From positions 1-64,000 of the forward strand of contig JAKSYS010000240.1 in assembly GCA_022925895.1 (NCBI GenBank): a stretch of 64,000 bases of DNA, read 5' to 3'. Positions 11,748-22,972 of the stretch are shown here, in pieces (position 1 is the stretch's first letter; each line of letters begins with the position of its first letter). The DNA comes from Fragilaria crotonensis. Its lineage: Eukaryota; Bacillariophyta; Fragilariophyceae; Fragilariales; Fragilariaceae. Under the pieces are notes generated by a model that ran no database searches, was not told the DNA's origin, and worked only from the letters and a program-made list of their open reading frames with translations. The position numbers and the translations under genes were made by a program.

Positions 11748-12900
11748 GATAATGACTGCGACACAGGTCGCATCTGTGCATTTAGGAATAGCCATTGGGC
11801 AGGTTTTTGTGCTTTGACGAATCACGAAGAATGGACTTGAATCTCGAGGATCATAATGTCAGGATGTTTCTCATCTTGTCATCGTGAATGACTTGGATCT
11901 TAGAGGTCTGCACAACCATTGCATAGGGCCGTACGCATGTCACTTTGAGGAACACACGGAAAAAGAGCAGCAAAAGCGTCTAGAGGGGAAAAGGCACAAT
12001 CGTCGCGAGGATGCTGAACATCGAGGCTTCGGAAGAGAAGTGTCGCGAGGAGCAGGTATGGCGGCGAGAAGATGCTGCTCGTCTCTTGGACTAAGTCATT
12101 GGATGTGAGACGACACAAGCATTGGAGGATGGTGTCGTCAAGACAAGCCCAGACCGACGCAAGCCATCGCACTGTTGTTGAACGCAACCTTCGCCGATCC
12201 TGTGGAACTCTTCTTGCCGTAAGCGTACATCGAGCGATGCATCAATATGGTCCACAAACTTGGATACGGTCCCTATAGCGCGATTTTTTTCTTGGTGGAA
12301 GGCAGAAGTCTTGCTTGAGTGTACAGTAGAAATGATAAGTCGCAATATTCACAGTGATGAGACCGCCATCAATAAATTTCGTCATCCGGATGCCAACTTT
12401 TAATGCCTGATCCAGGGGTGCTCGAAAACCAACCACTCCAAGACGAATATCGTAGTGGACGGATTCCTGGTGAAACGATCCAACAGAGAGAGTTGGAGAG
12501 CGAGCCGAAGAGGAAGTATGGATCCAATGGAATCCCAAGTATATGAGGTGATTTGCTGGAATCCAATCTGAATATTTCTGGGTTGACGTTCAATGTGCAT
12601 CGCGTCCAATACGAGAACGTCAAGAAAGTGGCAGAAGAGTGTCGACGTTGTCACAGAAAGTGGTCATCGACGTCAACGCGCGGATGCCGGCAGATGCAAC
12701 AGGAGCGCCAGACGAAAGGATCGAAACTGGGTCACGGGCGGTGTTGGCCGAATCTGGTGTCAATGGCACCCTTGTGTCTGTTGTGAAGAAATACCTGGCA
12801 AATCCCAGTACGTGGTTGACGTTGAAATCGATCGTTGTCTTCGTCTGTGCACGCTTGATGGTTGAAAACCAGTCCAAGAGCTTTTTGAGATGAGACCGAG
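11748..12900 (+). pseudogene. Decayed C-terminal tail of ANK-B locus
   Basis: After the TAG the frame continues with DNDCDTGRICAFRNSHWAG, the counterpart of tail A. An EEKCREEQVWRREDAARLLD stretch lies near 12030-12090, and a ..FADPVELFLP-AYIERC stretch near 12185-12240 corresponds to ADAAELFLLKAYNE in the other tails. Around 12590-12890 a frame related to the IDVNAR/IDDESNAR segment of tail I can be read. This is the most diverged of the tails. No intact gene is visible. Confidence 0.55.
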
Positions 12901-13593
12901 CGCCTCGAACATTCTGTACGAGTACAGGGTAACATAATACTGTACTACTCCGGATTACACACGTACCACATACTTCATACATTATATATTACTAGTGGGT
13001 ACCTCACATTTGATCGGAGTGTCTACTACAGTACAGGAAACTGGACGTACAGTACCCCCAACCGGGTCGTACTGGTCGTTTATGTACTGTAGACCTGTAG
13101 TACATGTAATCCACGTAACAGTGCAACAGTACCCCAGAGTGGTCATACTCCGTAACAGACGGACGGACGGACACACGCACGCACACAATTAATTTATAAT
13201 ATAGTAGGATATACAGTACATACTGACATACTACATACTCGCCTACAAGTAGTCGGCATACACTGATTCCGTGTTTTCAAACTTTGCCTTCGAACAAATT
13301 GGGCGCGACAACACGAATATGGCAGATATATGGACCAACTCTGGACGGAGCACGTCGAAACGACGCTGTCGCCGGATAAACTCGGGGGACGGCGGACACT
13401 ACCAGTACACACACACACACACACGGATTCATTTTTCAAACTGCAATTAAGTTTGATGGCTCAATGCATCATATGAAGGTGAACACGGCAATATGCATAA
13501 AATCTGTATTCGCTTCTCTCCTAAAACTATACGAGTACACCAGGTACGATGTAGTACATGTAGATCCAAGACAGACCTTGCGAGTTGCGAACA
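12901..13593. other. GTAC-rich intergenic region before ANK-C
   Basis: No coding signal was recognised. The region is full of GTAC/TACTGTA/TACAGTA words, many palindromic (for example 12920-13140), followed by a short GACG/CACA-rich stretch. It presumably contains the ANK-C promoter, but no TATA box stands out near the start codon. Confidence 0.4.
13407..13424. repeat. (AC)9 microsatellite
   Basis: A perfect AC dinucleotide run lies about 170 bp upstream of ANK-C. Confidence 0.9.
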
Positions 13594-15744
13594 ATGATGC
13601 ACTCACACCCGCATTTCTCCAGTCCGCTTGACCTGATATCAGGCATGCATACCAGTAACAGTAATAGGACAAGTTCCGACGTGTTGGACAAGGAGTTGAT
13701 CCAGAACGCCCGAGATGGGAATCACGCCAAGGTTCGTGCGTTATTGCGAAACGGGGCCAATGGGAATACCAGAGACGTGTTTAGCGACACGCCCCTTCTT
13801 CGTGCCGCCTTGGATGGCCGTTGGCAGGTCGTGCGCGAATTGTTGAACCACAAACATGTCCATGTCAATGCTGACAATGATGATGGTGACACACCCCTTC
13901 TAGTGGCGGTCCGTGAAGGTCATGTCGAGGTGGTTATGGAATTGTTGAAACACAAGGATGTGGATGTCAATGCCACGACAACGAATGTGGAATCGTCTCG
14001 TAGACTTGCCAGCATTGCGGTTCGTCCCCAAGTCGATCCCGTGAGTCCTTACGACTTTTATCTCGAAAGCTCGGACGAAGAACACGATATGGGTTATTAT
14101 GGTCATGATGATCATAGCAATGCATCCCACGATGATTATGGTGTTACATCTCTAATCATGGCAGTATGCGAAGGTCATGTGGAACTTGTTATCGAGTTGT
14201 TGAAGCACCGCGATATTGATGTGAATGTCAAGGTTGAAGGTGGCAAAACAGCCCTTGGGCTGGCGTGCGTTATGGGGCGATCGGACGTTGTTCGAGAGTT
14301 GTTGAAGCATAAGAAATTGGATGTAAACGCGCACGATAACCGCGGGGAGACGGCCCTTCACTTGGCGACGATCGGGGACAAAGCAAATGTGGTTCGCGAA
14401 TTGCTGAAACACAACGAGGTGGATGTTAATGCCATAAATACGGCGAAGAAAACGTGTCTTGTCTTGGCAATCGGTGCTGGTCAACGCGTCGTTGTTCGCG
14501 AATTGTTGAAACACGGAAAGGTGGAAATCAACTTCGACAACCTTATGTTGGCTTGTACCAAGGGACATGTTGGCATCGTTCGCGCCCTTCTCGCGCACGA
14601 TAAGGTGGATGTGAATGGCGAAGGTCGGGCAGATGGCGCAGCTCTTCATGTCTTGTTGAATCATCCTGGTTTCGACTTGTCCATTTTTCGAGAGTTGTTG
14701 CATCAACCCAAGTTGGATGTGAACGCCGTAGACACGGGCGGTGAAACAGCCCTCATCATGGCGACCCGTCGTTATTGCCAACATAGATGCTATGGAGTGC
14801 CATTCGACGCAATTTCTGACTTGTTGAAGCATCCTCAGGTGAATGTGAATGCTAAAGACAATGAAGGCCTCACAGCGTTTTCGTATTTCAGTGGCACGAG
14901 AAACAATGATGTCTTTCGCGAGTTCTTGAAACGTGAAGACTTGCATATAAACGAGAGATTCACCCATGGCGAAACAGCCCTCATCAGGGCCTGTTTTGAT
15001 ACCTACAACTCTGTTGATAACGTTCGCGAGTTGTTGAAACACAAGAACCTCGATGTCAATGCCAAAGACGACCTAGGTTACACCGCATTTCTCTGGGCAT
15101 GTGTCAACGGGGATGTGGGTGTCGTTTGCGAGTTGCTGGAACACGACGACGTGGATGTAAATGCCAAAACCGATTGCGGCGACACAGGTCTCCTCTTGGC
15201 AATCCAAAGGTACGGTCGGAGTGTACAGCCACCTCAGGCAGTGGACAATGCAATTTGTTGCAACAAACCACGATGGGTTACCCCGGCAAGTGGTGGTCCG
15301 GGTGTTCGGCGTAAATCTGGTACTGTTTGGCAGTTGCTGAGGCACCGCAAGGTAGATGCGAATGCCGCCGATGATCAAGGCCGTACCGCACTTTATTGGG
15401 CGAGCTATTTCGGCTGTTGTGAAATTGTCTGCGGGTTGCTAAAAGACGAGATGGTGGATGTAAATGTCACAGATGCATCTGGTAACACCCCCCTAATCTC
15501 GGCGTGCCTCAATGGGCACTTGGACACTGTTTGCGTGCTCTTGAAGCACGACAAGTTAGATGTGCATGCCATGAACATAGCAGGGTCGACTGCTCTCGAT
15601 ATTGCGAGGGATCTTAACATGTTGGAAATCACACAATGTCTGGAGGAGCATTTCAACGGATCAATGTGCTGTGGGGAGACGTCGGGAAACTCCAAACGAA
15701 AAAGGGAATTCTCAGAGCGTTGTTCGAAGAGAGTACGCAGCTAG
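13594..15744 (+). CDS. ANK-C, divergent ankyrin-repeat protein
   Basis: A 716-residue open frame; the start chosen is the first ATG (two ATGs in tandem). After a short Ser-rich leader comes DKELIQNARDGNHAKVRAL, the family cap, then about 17 ankyrin repeats of the type VVRELLKHK.LDVNA.D..GETAL. Two non-ankyrin inserts interrupt the array: an acidic segment with ESSDEEHD and GYYGHDDHSN (about residues 140-185) and an RKSGTVW-containing segment (about residues 545-575). The C-terminus, SKRKREFSERCSKRVRS, is basic and resembles a bipartite nuclear-localisation signal. Repeats are more diverged from each other than in ANK-A, F or I, so this looks like an older, selected gene. Partner and function are unknown. 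Confidence 0.85.
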   Translation: MMHSHPHFSSPLDLISGMHTSNSNRTSSDVLDKELIQNARDGNHAKVRALLRNGANGNTRDVFSDTPLLRAALDGRWQVVRELLNHKHVHVNADNDDGDTPLLVAVREGHVEVVMELLKHKDVDVNATTTNVESSRRLASIAVRPQVDPVSPYDFYLESSDEEHDMGYYGHDDHSNASHDDYGVTSLIMAVCEGHVELVIELLKHRDIDVNVKVEGGKTALGLACVMGRSDVVRELLKHKKLDVNAHDNRGETALHLATIGDKANVVRELLKHNEVDVNAINTAKKTCLVLAIGAGQRVVVRELLKHGKVEINFDNLMLACTKGHVGIVRALLAHDKVDVNGEGRADGAALHVLLNHPGFDLSIFRELLHQPKLDVNAVDTGGETALIMATRRYCQHRCYGVPFDAISDLLKHPQVNVNAKDNEGLTAFSYFSGTRNNDVFREFLKREDLHINERFTHGETALIRACFDTYNSVDNVRELLKHKNLDVNAKDDLGYTAFLWACVNGDVGVVCELLEHDDVDVNAKTDCGDTGLLLAIQRYGRSVQPPQAVDNAICCNKPRWVTPASGGPGVRRKSGTVWQLLRHRKVDANAADDQGRTALYWASYFGCCEIVCGLLKDEMVDVNVTDASGNTPLISACLNGHLDTVCVLLKHDKLDVHAMNIAGSTALDIARDLNMLEITQCLEEHFNGSMCCGETSGNSKRKREFSERCSKRVRS

Positions 15745-16440
15745 GGAGTTGTCTTGATGCAATGCAGCTGGTTGATGGAGGAATGAACTTGGAATTCCAG
15801 TTCTTTGAGTGCTACCGGTAGGTCGAACAATGTACTACGGTAGGTCAGGTGCAGGCCACAGATGTCCTAGCTGCTACGGGTGAATGGATGTCTCTACTAC
15901 CGGTAGAGTAGGTTTACTCCAAGTATTTGTTATGCATACAATGTGAATGCCGTAGATGATCAAGGCCGTACTGCACTTTATTGGGTGAACCATTTCGGCT
16001 TTTGTGAAATAGTTTGCGCATTGAAGAAAGCAGAAAGCGTTCTGAAGTAACAAAACTACCGTTCCGGACTGCGTTCAATCTTGAAGCCATCGTCGTTCCG
16101 CACTCCTCCTCCTAACTTCCCTATGCATTTTACAGCCGAGCATACTTCAACCTTGTCGTGCTATGGAACTATGCCGCCTTGTTCATGACCCTGACCCTGT
16201 GACTTTTTGCATGCCCCTAACCACACTTCCTATGAAGCGTTATAAGTTATAAGTAAGTAACCATCTGGATTCTGGGGAATCCAGATCACCTAATGAAATC
16301 GACGAATACACAACAGGTGCCTGGTACTGTACCTGGTAGCGTCGCCCTCTGTTGACTTGTTGAGACTGTGATGCTGTGAGCCCATGTGCCAATCGATGTC
16401 TCTCATCAATCTCCCCAATCACATGTCACACACTCAATGG
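15745..16440. other. Intergenic region with an ANK-C fragment
   Basis: No gene is seen. A short segment at about 15941-16027 (GTGAATGCCGTAGATGATCA...) is a diverged duplicate of ANK-C at about 15355-15440; it keeps GRTALYW-like coding but is isolated and followed by a stop. The rest is unremarkable. Confidence 0.5.
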
Positions 16441-16794
16441 GGCGACTGACACGTAGTTGATAGTTGACAATACAAGCAAGTTGGTACTCCAGTACTACCA
16501 CGAGGTACTGGACACTGGAGTACGGTACTATGCGAGTTGATATGCATACTGCGTAGAGCGTTCTTGATGTTCCAGTACAGTACCTGGTACCTACTCTGTT
16601 GCATGTAGTCACAGTTCTTCGTCACTACATCCACGACATGTAAATGTTCTCCGACACGAACCAGCTCGTTGGTCGCACAATTACAATTAATAGTGTCCAT
16701 CAACAACCCCTCGTAATCCACTTGACCCTCGCCATTGTGCACTCCTATAGTATATTGGTGCACAAACGATAGACATCAGAAGCTGCCGCAGCAA
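16441..16794 (+). promoter_or_regulatory. Upstream block of ANK-D
   Basis: A GTAC-rich stretch (16480-16600) is followed by CAGCTCGTTGGTCGCACAAT and the shared TATATTGGTGCACAAACGAT segment. The same order of elements precedes ANK-I (51380-51695), where about 90 bp near 16660-16770 are almost identical. A promoter is probable; no certain TATA box. Confidence 0.45.
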
Positions 16795-17355
16795 ATGGCC
16801 CATGACAGCGAAGAAGAAGTAGCGAGTCTAAGTAAACGACTCCGATACATGGATCTTGATTTAGAATTGATTCAATTTGCTGGAGATGGGAATCTCGACT
16901 GGGTTCGTGACCTCTTGCAACAAGGGGCCAATGTGAATGCCACAAGTCGCGTCTATGGCAACACGGCTCTTATCATGGCAAGCTATGGTGGTCATGTGCC
17001 AGTGGTTCGTGAACTATTGTTGCAAGAAGGAGTGAATGTGAATATCAGGGATAATCGCGGCGATCCAGCACTCATCTTGGCAAGCTATAATGGCCATTCC
17101 GACGTGATTCGTGAATTATTGCGTCATGAAGGGGTTGATCTAAATATCCAAGACAATGATGGCAGAACAGCTCTCATCTGTGCAAGCGATAATGGCCATT
17201 CGGAAGTGGTTCGTGTTTTATTGAACGACGAGAGGGTGAATGTGAATATCGTTGACAACGATGGCAGGACTGCTCTCATGTGTGCACGCAATAATGACCA
17301 TTTGGACGTGGTTCGTGTTTTATTAGATCACCAACGTGTGATTGAGAATATCTAG
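16795..17355 (+). CDS. ANK-D, short ankyrin-repeat protein
   Basis: A 186-residue protein. The start ATG gives MAHDSEEEVASLSKRLRYMD, the same leader as ANK-F. The cap DLDLELIQFAGDGNLDWVR and about five ankyrin repeats follow, then the family ending RVIENI and TAG. It is the shortest open member and may be a remnant of a longer array from which repeats were lost by unequal exchange. The second repeat reads GDPALIL instead of GRTALI, a small deviation. It could act as a small binding module; no other domain is present. Confidence 0.75.
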   Translation: MAHDSEEEVASLSKRLRYMDLDLELIQFAGDGNLDWVRDLLQQGANVNATSRVYGNTALIMASYGGHVPVVRELLLQEGVNVNIRDNRGDPALILASYNGHSDVIRELLRHEGVDLNIQDNDGRTALICASDNGHSEVVRVLLNDERVNVNIVDNDGRTALMCARNNDHLDVVRVLLDHQRVIENI

Positions 17356-18928
17356 GAGAATGGTGGCGTCACCAGTCGCATCAGTGCCTTTAGGAATAGC
17401 TGTTGGGCAAGTTTTCATTCTTCGTCGAATCACGAAGGGTGGATTTGAATTCGAGGACCAAGATGTCAGGGTGTTTTCCAACTTCAGCGAGGGGAGATCA
17501 CAAGCATCGCCGAGGATATGAATGATTATTGACTTCCGGATTGAAGCGTTACGAGGAGGAATGGCAGCAAGATGATGCGGATCGTCTTTTTGGAGAATCA
17601 AGTTTTAGGGGAGACGAAAGAGGAATGAGAGGATGGTGCCAGTCTCGAACAAGTCCGATGCAAGCATCTTATTGTTATGACTACAATCTGCGCTGATGCT
17701 GCAGAGCTCTTCTTGTTGAAAGCGTACAACGAGCAAGGCACACTCGTGGATCGAGCTCTTATTTTGCGAAGTAGTAACAATTATAAGTCCTACTGCTCCC
17801 AGTGATGAAGATACCATCCATCGAATTCGTCATCGGATGCCAACGTTTAGGCTTGATCCCGTATGACGCAAATGGATCCTCCGATTGAAATTGCAAATCG
17901 CTGGATTCCAATCCAACTTTTTTGGGCGATTTGCTGGTTTGCAATCCAACCCAAAACTGTGCATGGAATTGATGCGCACGTCCATAAAGTGACAGAAGGG
18001 GTTGAATGACGTTGAAAAGTGAGCTTCGACGACGAGAGTAATGCTAGGTTGCATGTGCTACAGGAGCAGCTGGCGTTAGGATCAAGACGGGCCGAGCGGT
18101 ACTGTCAGCAGATCATTTCATGGACGAGTGCCCGAATGTGGTATGGATGACACCCTTGTCTGTTGGATCGAAATATTTCAAAGTTGCAATGAGAGGTTTC
18201 ACGAAAAGATGCCGCTTCGTCACCATGTGAACCTTTACGCCGTGAACCACACCAAGAAACCTTGAGACCAGCATACCTCGAAGAGCGCGTGTGTCAATTA
18301 CTCAAAATAATTGCCGACTTGCAACGCCTTGCGTACTCAATTCCAAAATCTCCCAACAACTCAGCAATTCAATCATATGAATACTTTTTTCTCGATTATA
18401 AGGATGCGGAAGAAAATATGGACTGCAATCGTGAAACATTGTGAGGCTCTCCTTGAGCAAATTTACGAGCAAATTTTACCACCATATATCAATTGATTCA
18501 TTATTGTCGAGTGCAGGACGACACAATCAGAAGATTTGATCACTTCATGTTCATTGCAGAAAAAAAGTTGGAGGGAACGGCAATTGTGGAAACCTCCTTC
18601 AATATGGTTCCTGTCGTCTATACCATTTTGCCGACCACCCATTTGTCTATATGAGGCTCATCATGGACGGTCGCAGGATGCTGCCACGTTTCGCAATCAA
18701 TCGATTCTGTCAAGGATGTCTTGAATGACATAATGAACTTCCGATTTTGTTGTTGTTGTGTATCTCAGCGATGCATGCATTCCATGTGTGACAATACGGG
18801 TGGAAAAAGGCGGAGGTGGACAGTCTCCTACTGTATGTCGAGACGTCAACTCGGTTCACACAAACACATCGCTTTTAGTTGACAGTCATTGAGGCCTTGA
18901 GGCTGATTGTTGACTTGTGGACTATCAC
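17356..18928 (+). pseudogene. Decayed C-terminal tail of ANK-D locus
   Basis: After the stop the frame reads ENGGVTSRISAFRNSCWAS. Then come EEEWQQDDADRLFGESSF (about 17555-17605) and a CADAAELFLLKAYNE stretch (about 17690-17735) in shifted frames. From 17780 the sequence is closely similar at DNA level to tail I (54950-55780) and tail G. It ends near the TATA-like block at 18929. No intact gene is seen. Confidence 0.6.
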
Positions 18929-18935
18929 TATAACA
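18929..18935 (+). promoter_or_regulatory. Degenerate TATA-like element
   Basis: TATAACA stands at the position of TATAAAA in the conserved GTTGACTTGT...CACTATAAAATGCATGG block. The downstream ankyrin gene expected from the other copies is missing here; only an ANK-H-like tail fragment follows. Confidence 0.3.
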
Positions 18936-19244
18936 TGCATGGCGGATCGTTGGCGTACGTCATGCAGTTTTGGCGCGTTGGCATCAGGGAAATGTTCAGC
19001 ATGTCTGGCAGATTTCCCGTGCATTCGGTGGTCGTTTTTCTCATGTTCATACGTTCAGCGACAATGATTGACAGTTATTTGAGCGTTTTTACAGATTATC
19101 TGTACCGTAGTTCGTAGTAGTACTGTAGGTCTAGTTGTAGAAAGTCTTTCGTACATATGCACAGAAATGAGCTTGAATCACGCGAGAGTGTGGGTGAGAA
19201 GTGTGAGCATTCTCAAGATCGGTGAGCGGGGAGATTTCACTCTG

Positions 19245-19480
19245 TCGTGCTTCGTGCCTTGTTGAATCACAGTGGGGTGGATGGCGGATGTGCATATCAC
19301 AGGAGGAAATCCAGATCTTTGCTTTGGCAAAACAGCTCTTCATAATGTGGCTCGCAATCAGAAGAATTATAATGTCGTACGTCTCTTGCACGAACAAGCG
19401 ATCCGCATGAAGCGAAATCACCGCAAGGATCCTGAACCGAAACAGGATTTGCAAAACCGGAATCATTTCGTACGCATTCC
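19245..19480 (+). pseudogene. Orphan 3' fragment of an ANK-H-like gene
   Basis: The sequence from TTCGTGCCTTGTTGAATCAC onward aligns with the last part of ANK-H (about 51020-51240): FGKTALHNVARNQKNYNVVR corresponds to FGKTALHVARDQKNDDVVR, then MKRNHRKDPEPKQDLQ to VKRNHRKDAEPKQDLP. It is detached from any upstream repeats and its first codons are out of frame with the rest. This is a relic of a tenth ankyrin locus. Confidence 0.75.
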
Positions 19481-19559
19481 TGGTGAAACCTACCAACAGA
19501 ACATTGTTAAACAAGGCAAGCACACCAAGTGGGACGTATGTTTTCGACAACTGGATCTT

Positions 19560-20420
19560 TTAAGTTTCATTATACTCAAGGTACAAGTTCATGTTCATGA
19601 GAAGGAAGAATTGTTCCAGCAACAACAGACGATGCTGCAGAACGTGGGAGTAGGACTTGAACCGGTCACTAGTACTTGCACCGTCGCCATGGTCCGGATG
19701 ATACCCATCCGTATCGCGTCGGTGTCGATTTGGAATTCCAAAATACCACTTGCATTCCATTCATACATTTTTTGGAAATTTGCTCGTCAGTGGCACAGAG
19801 GTGCCTTTCATCGCATCGCACCTCATGTATTGCAAGACATGGTCAAGACACATACCATTCCACATTTGGCATTCCAAGGTTGTACTCGTCGGCCTACCCT
19901 CACAAGGAATAGACCGTTGGATACACCGGATGGCCCCCTCGGGACCAGCGCAGTATGTGAGCATCCAAGACAATACTACCAATCATGGTCCTGGATCACA
20001 ACATGATCATAATCCATACGAAGCAGATTCGTGCTTTGGGACGCTCGTGAAGGGATATGACGAACACGAATTGCGCATCAAGAAATGTGGACGGTATGGA
20101 ATTCCTCGGCGATGCGAAATGACATGTCTTAATCAAGACCATGACGATTATTCATGTGCCTACCAAGCCGGGAACCCATGTCGCATGGTACGATAAGGAG
20201 CAGGAAGCGCTTTTCATGGATGTATTCACGTACAACGACATTGTGTACCCATAACAATTTCGGAAGAAAACATCCAAGCGCTTGTACTTGCGAAACTAAC
20301 AAGTACCAGTTTAAGTGAGATTCTGAAGAATCGCGTGTATCGAGGTCAATGTGGTAGCCAGCTGCCGCGCCGGGTTCAACCTCACTGATGCGATCAAGGA
20401 TTTGTTGGTGTGTCATGTAG
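19560..20420 (+). pseudogene. Unrecognised decayed coding region
   Basis: Several overlapping open stretches read like protein but change frame: one with GIDRWIHRMAPSGPAQYVS and YEADSCFGTLVKGYDEHELR (about 19750-20190), then THVAWYDKEQEALFMDVFTY (about 20170-20235), then ISEENIQALVLAKLTSTSLS (about 20255-20320). The pieces follow one another in the same direction, which suggests one gene broken by small indels, or short exons. I do not recognise the family. It is unlike the ankyrin genes and the retroelements. Confidence 0.35.
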
Positions 20421-20592
20421 AGTCGTTTTAATATATATTAGAGATAGTGGCAAAGGTAGGCCGCAGGAGTGGTGCCAGCAATAAATTGAGTCTTGGAGGC
20501 TCGCGAGAGTAGATCCAGACTGAATGTGGTCAATCAATAATTCCATATCCCATGAGTAAACGGCTCACGCGTACGTTGAGCCGTTGTAAAAC

Positions 20593-22972
20593 TCATGCTC
20601 CCTCCAACTCCCACAACATAACTGCCATTGTTTCAATAACACAACTTCGTTTCGGTACTGTTTCCATTCCCATCTTAACGCATCGTCGCGTGATATCCGA
20701 GACCAGGCGAAGACTGCATGCTATATATCTCCAAAGACGAGCGATATCAAACAGCTCACATTTGCGAGCAATATCAAGAACCGTAGACCCAGCTTTATTC
20801 TTGTGATGCACATCCACATTCTGGTTTTTAACATGTCGCGAACAACATCCAACTGCCCCTAAGGGTTGCCCAAATAAGACCAGTGTTGCCTTGCAAGCCT
20901 CTGGCATTGACGTCGACCTCACGGTGTTTAGTAACTCGCGAACAACCTCCCAGTGGCCCTTATAGCACGCACAGAGAAATGCTGTGCGGCCAACATGGTC
21001 TGGGCCGTTGACATCCACATTCTCGTGCATCAACAACTCTTGAACCACCTGCAAGTGACCACTGTAGCTCGCCCCTATGAGGGCGGTGTAACCAGCGTTG
21101 TCTTTGACATTCACATCAACATTCTCGTGCATCAACAACGCGCGAACCAACTCCAATTCACGCCCAATGCAGCTCGCCGATATGAGAGCTGTGAGACCAT
21201 TTTTGTCTTTGGCATTAACATCCACGTTATCGTGCATCAACAATTCGCGAACCGCCCTTACTTTACCATACTGGCTCGCCACAATGAGGGGCGTGCGCTC
21301 CTCCCCGTCTTTGGCGTTGACATTCACATTTTTGAGCTTCAACACCTCGCGAACCACCTCCTCCGCGCGCCCATAATGGCACGCTTCAAACAGAGCTGTG
21401 CGGATGTGTGTATCTCTGGCATTCGCATGCATATTTTTGTGCGTCAACAACTCGCGAACCACCTCCGCACGCCCAGAACGGCACGCCACAGTGAGCGCAG
21501 TGTTACCACTGTTGTTTTTGGCGTTGAAATCTACATTCGCGTGCTTCAACAACTCTCGAACTACCTCCACATGGCCTTTCTGGCACGCTTCAATAAGGAC
21601 TGTGTGGCCGCGTCTATCTGTGGTATGCATATCCACATTTTTGTGCTTCAAAAACTCACGAACTACCTTCGCATGGCCAAAAGTGCAAGCTTGAAAGAGG
21701 GCTGCATGACCGAAGTAGTTGTCTTTGGCATTGGCATCGATATTTGAGTTCTTCAACAACTCCTGAACCACATCCAAGTTACCCTTGCAGCTCGCCAAAA
21801 TGAGGGAAGTGACACCGCGTTTAGTTCCAGAATTCCACATCGATATTTTCCTGCTTCAACAACTCGCGAATCACCTCCATATGTCCGCCAACGCAAGCTA
21901 CGGCAAGGGCTGTGCGACCGTCATTTTCTTGAGCATTCACATCGATATGTTCGTGCTTCAACAACTCACGAACCACCTTCGCATGGCCGCCATTGCAAGC
22001 AGCGATGAGAGATGTGCGACCATCGTTTCCTTTTGCATTCACATCAACATTTGAGTTCTTCAACAACTCCAGAGCCACATCCAAATGACCCCTGCAGCTC
22101 GCCACGATGAGGGACGTGAGACCGCCATTCTCTTGAGCATTCACATCGATATGTTCGTGCTTCAACAACTCATGAACCACCTCCGCATGACCACCATCGC
22201 AAGCAACGATGAGAGATGTGCGACCATCTTTTCCTTTTGCATTCACATCAATACTTGAGTTCTTCAACAACTCCTGAGCCACATCCAAATGACCCCTACA
22301 GCTCGCCACGATGAGGGACGTGAGACCGCCATTCTCTTGAGCATTCACATCGATATGTTCGTGCTTCAACAACTCACGAACCACCTCCGCATGACCACCA
22401 TCGCAAGCAACGATGAGAGATGTACGACCATCTTTTCCTTTTGCATTCACATCAATACTTGAGTTCTTCAACAACTCCCGAGCCACATCCAAATGACCCC
22501 CGCAGCTCGCCACGATGAGGGACGTGAGACCGCCATTCTCTTGAGCATTCACATCGATATGTTCGTGCTTCAACAACTCACGAACCATCTCCACGTGGCC
22601 ACGACTGCAAGCCACGAGGAGGGCTGTGCAACCACGTTTGTCTTTGATAGTAACATCCACATGTTTATGCTTCAACAACTCGCAAACAAGCCGCCAATTA
22701 TGGAGACGGCTCGCCAGCAAAAGGGCTGTATCGAAATGAGCGTTGTCTACATCAATATCATCTATATTGACATCCTCGCCTCCCAGAATTTCCCAATTGT
22801 ATTGATTTACATAGTATCTTGCATTCACTTCGGCCCCTTTTTGCAATAGGTCACGAACTCCATCGATGTTTCCTTTTAGGACACAGTGAATCAAACTCTT
22901 GTTCAACTCGTTCAAACTCTTGCTCCTACCGCCGTCATGTGGCGCTTCGACGATCGGTGTCATGCTTGTCAT
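20593..22972 (-). pseudogene. ANK-E, minus-strand ankyrin gene with frameshifts
   Basis: Read on the minus strand from ATG at 22972 (MTSMTPIVEAPHDGG). A cap with IHCVLKGNIDGVRDLLQKGA is followed by about 20 repeats alternating two types, HIDVNAQENGGLTSLIVAS and SIDVNAKGKDGRTSLIVAC. At about 21838-21830 one extra G shifts the frame; without it DVNSGTKRGVTSL would fit the repeat consensus. Near 20945-20830 ankyrin coding passes through the other two frames (VDVNARGLQGNTGL, then GQLDVVRDML) and returns, implying about three more single-base indels. The C-terminal repeat (AGSTVLDIARKCE) resembles the end of ANK-C, so C and E form one subfamily. It is probably inactive, unless the assembly is at fault. 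Confidence 0.8.
21937..22640 (-). repeat. 204-bp tandem repeats within ANK-E
   Basis: A unit encoding two ankyrin repeats recurs at exactly 204-bp spacing (the word TCACATCGATATG starts at 21937, 22141, 22345 and 22549). The inner copies differ at only a few bases. This points to recent unequal exchange or conversion. Confidence 0.9.

Noticed and set aside
18917-19117. Small protein encoded by the TATA block (MHGGSLAYVMQFWRVG...)
   Set aside because: The equivalent frames at 7161, 36568 and 55870 diverge or stop quickly, so the similarity is at DNA level.
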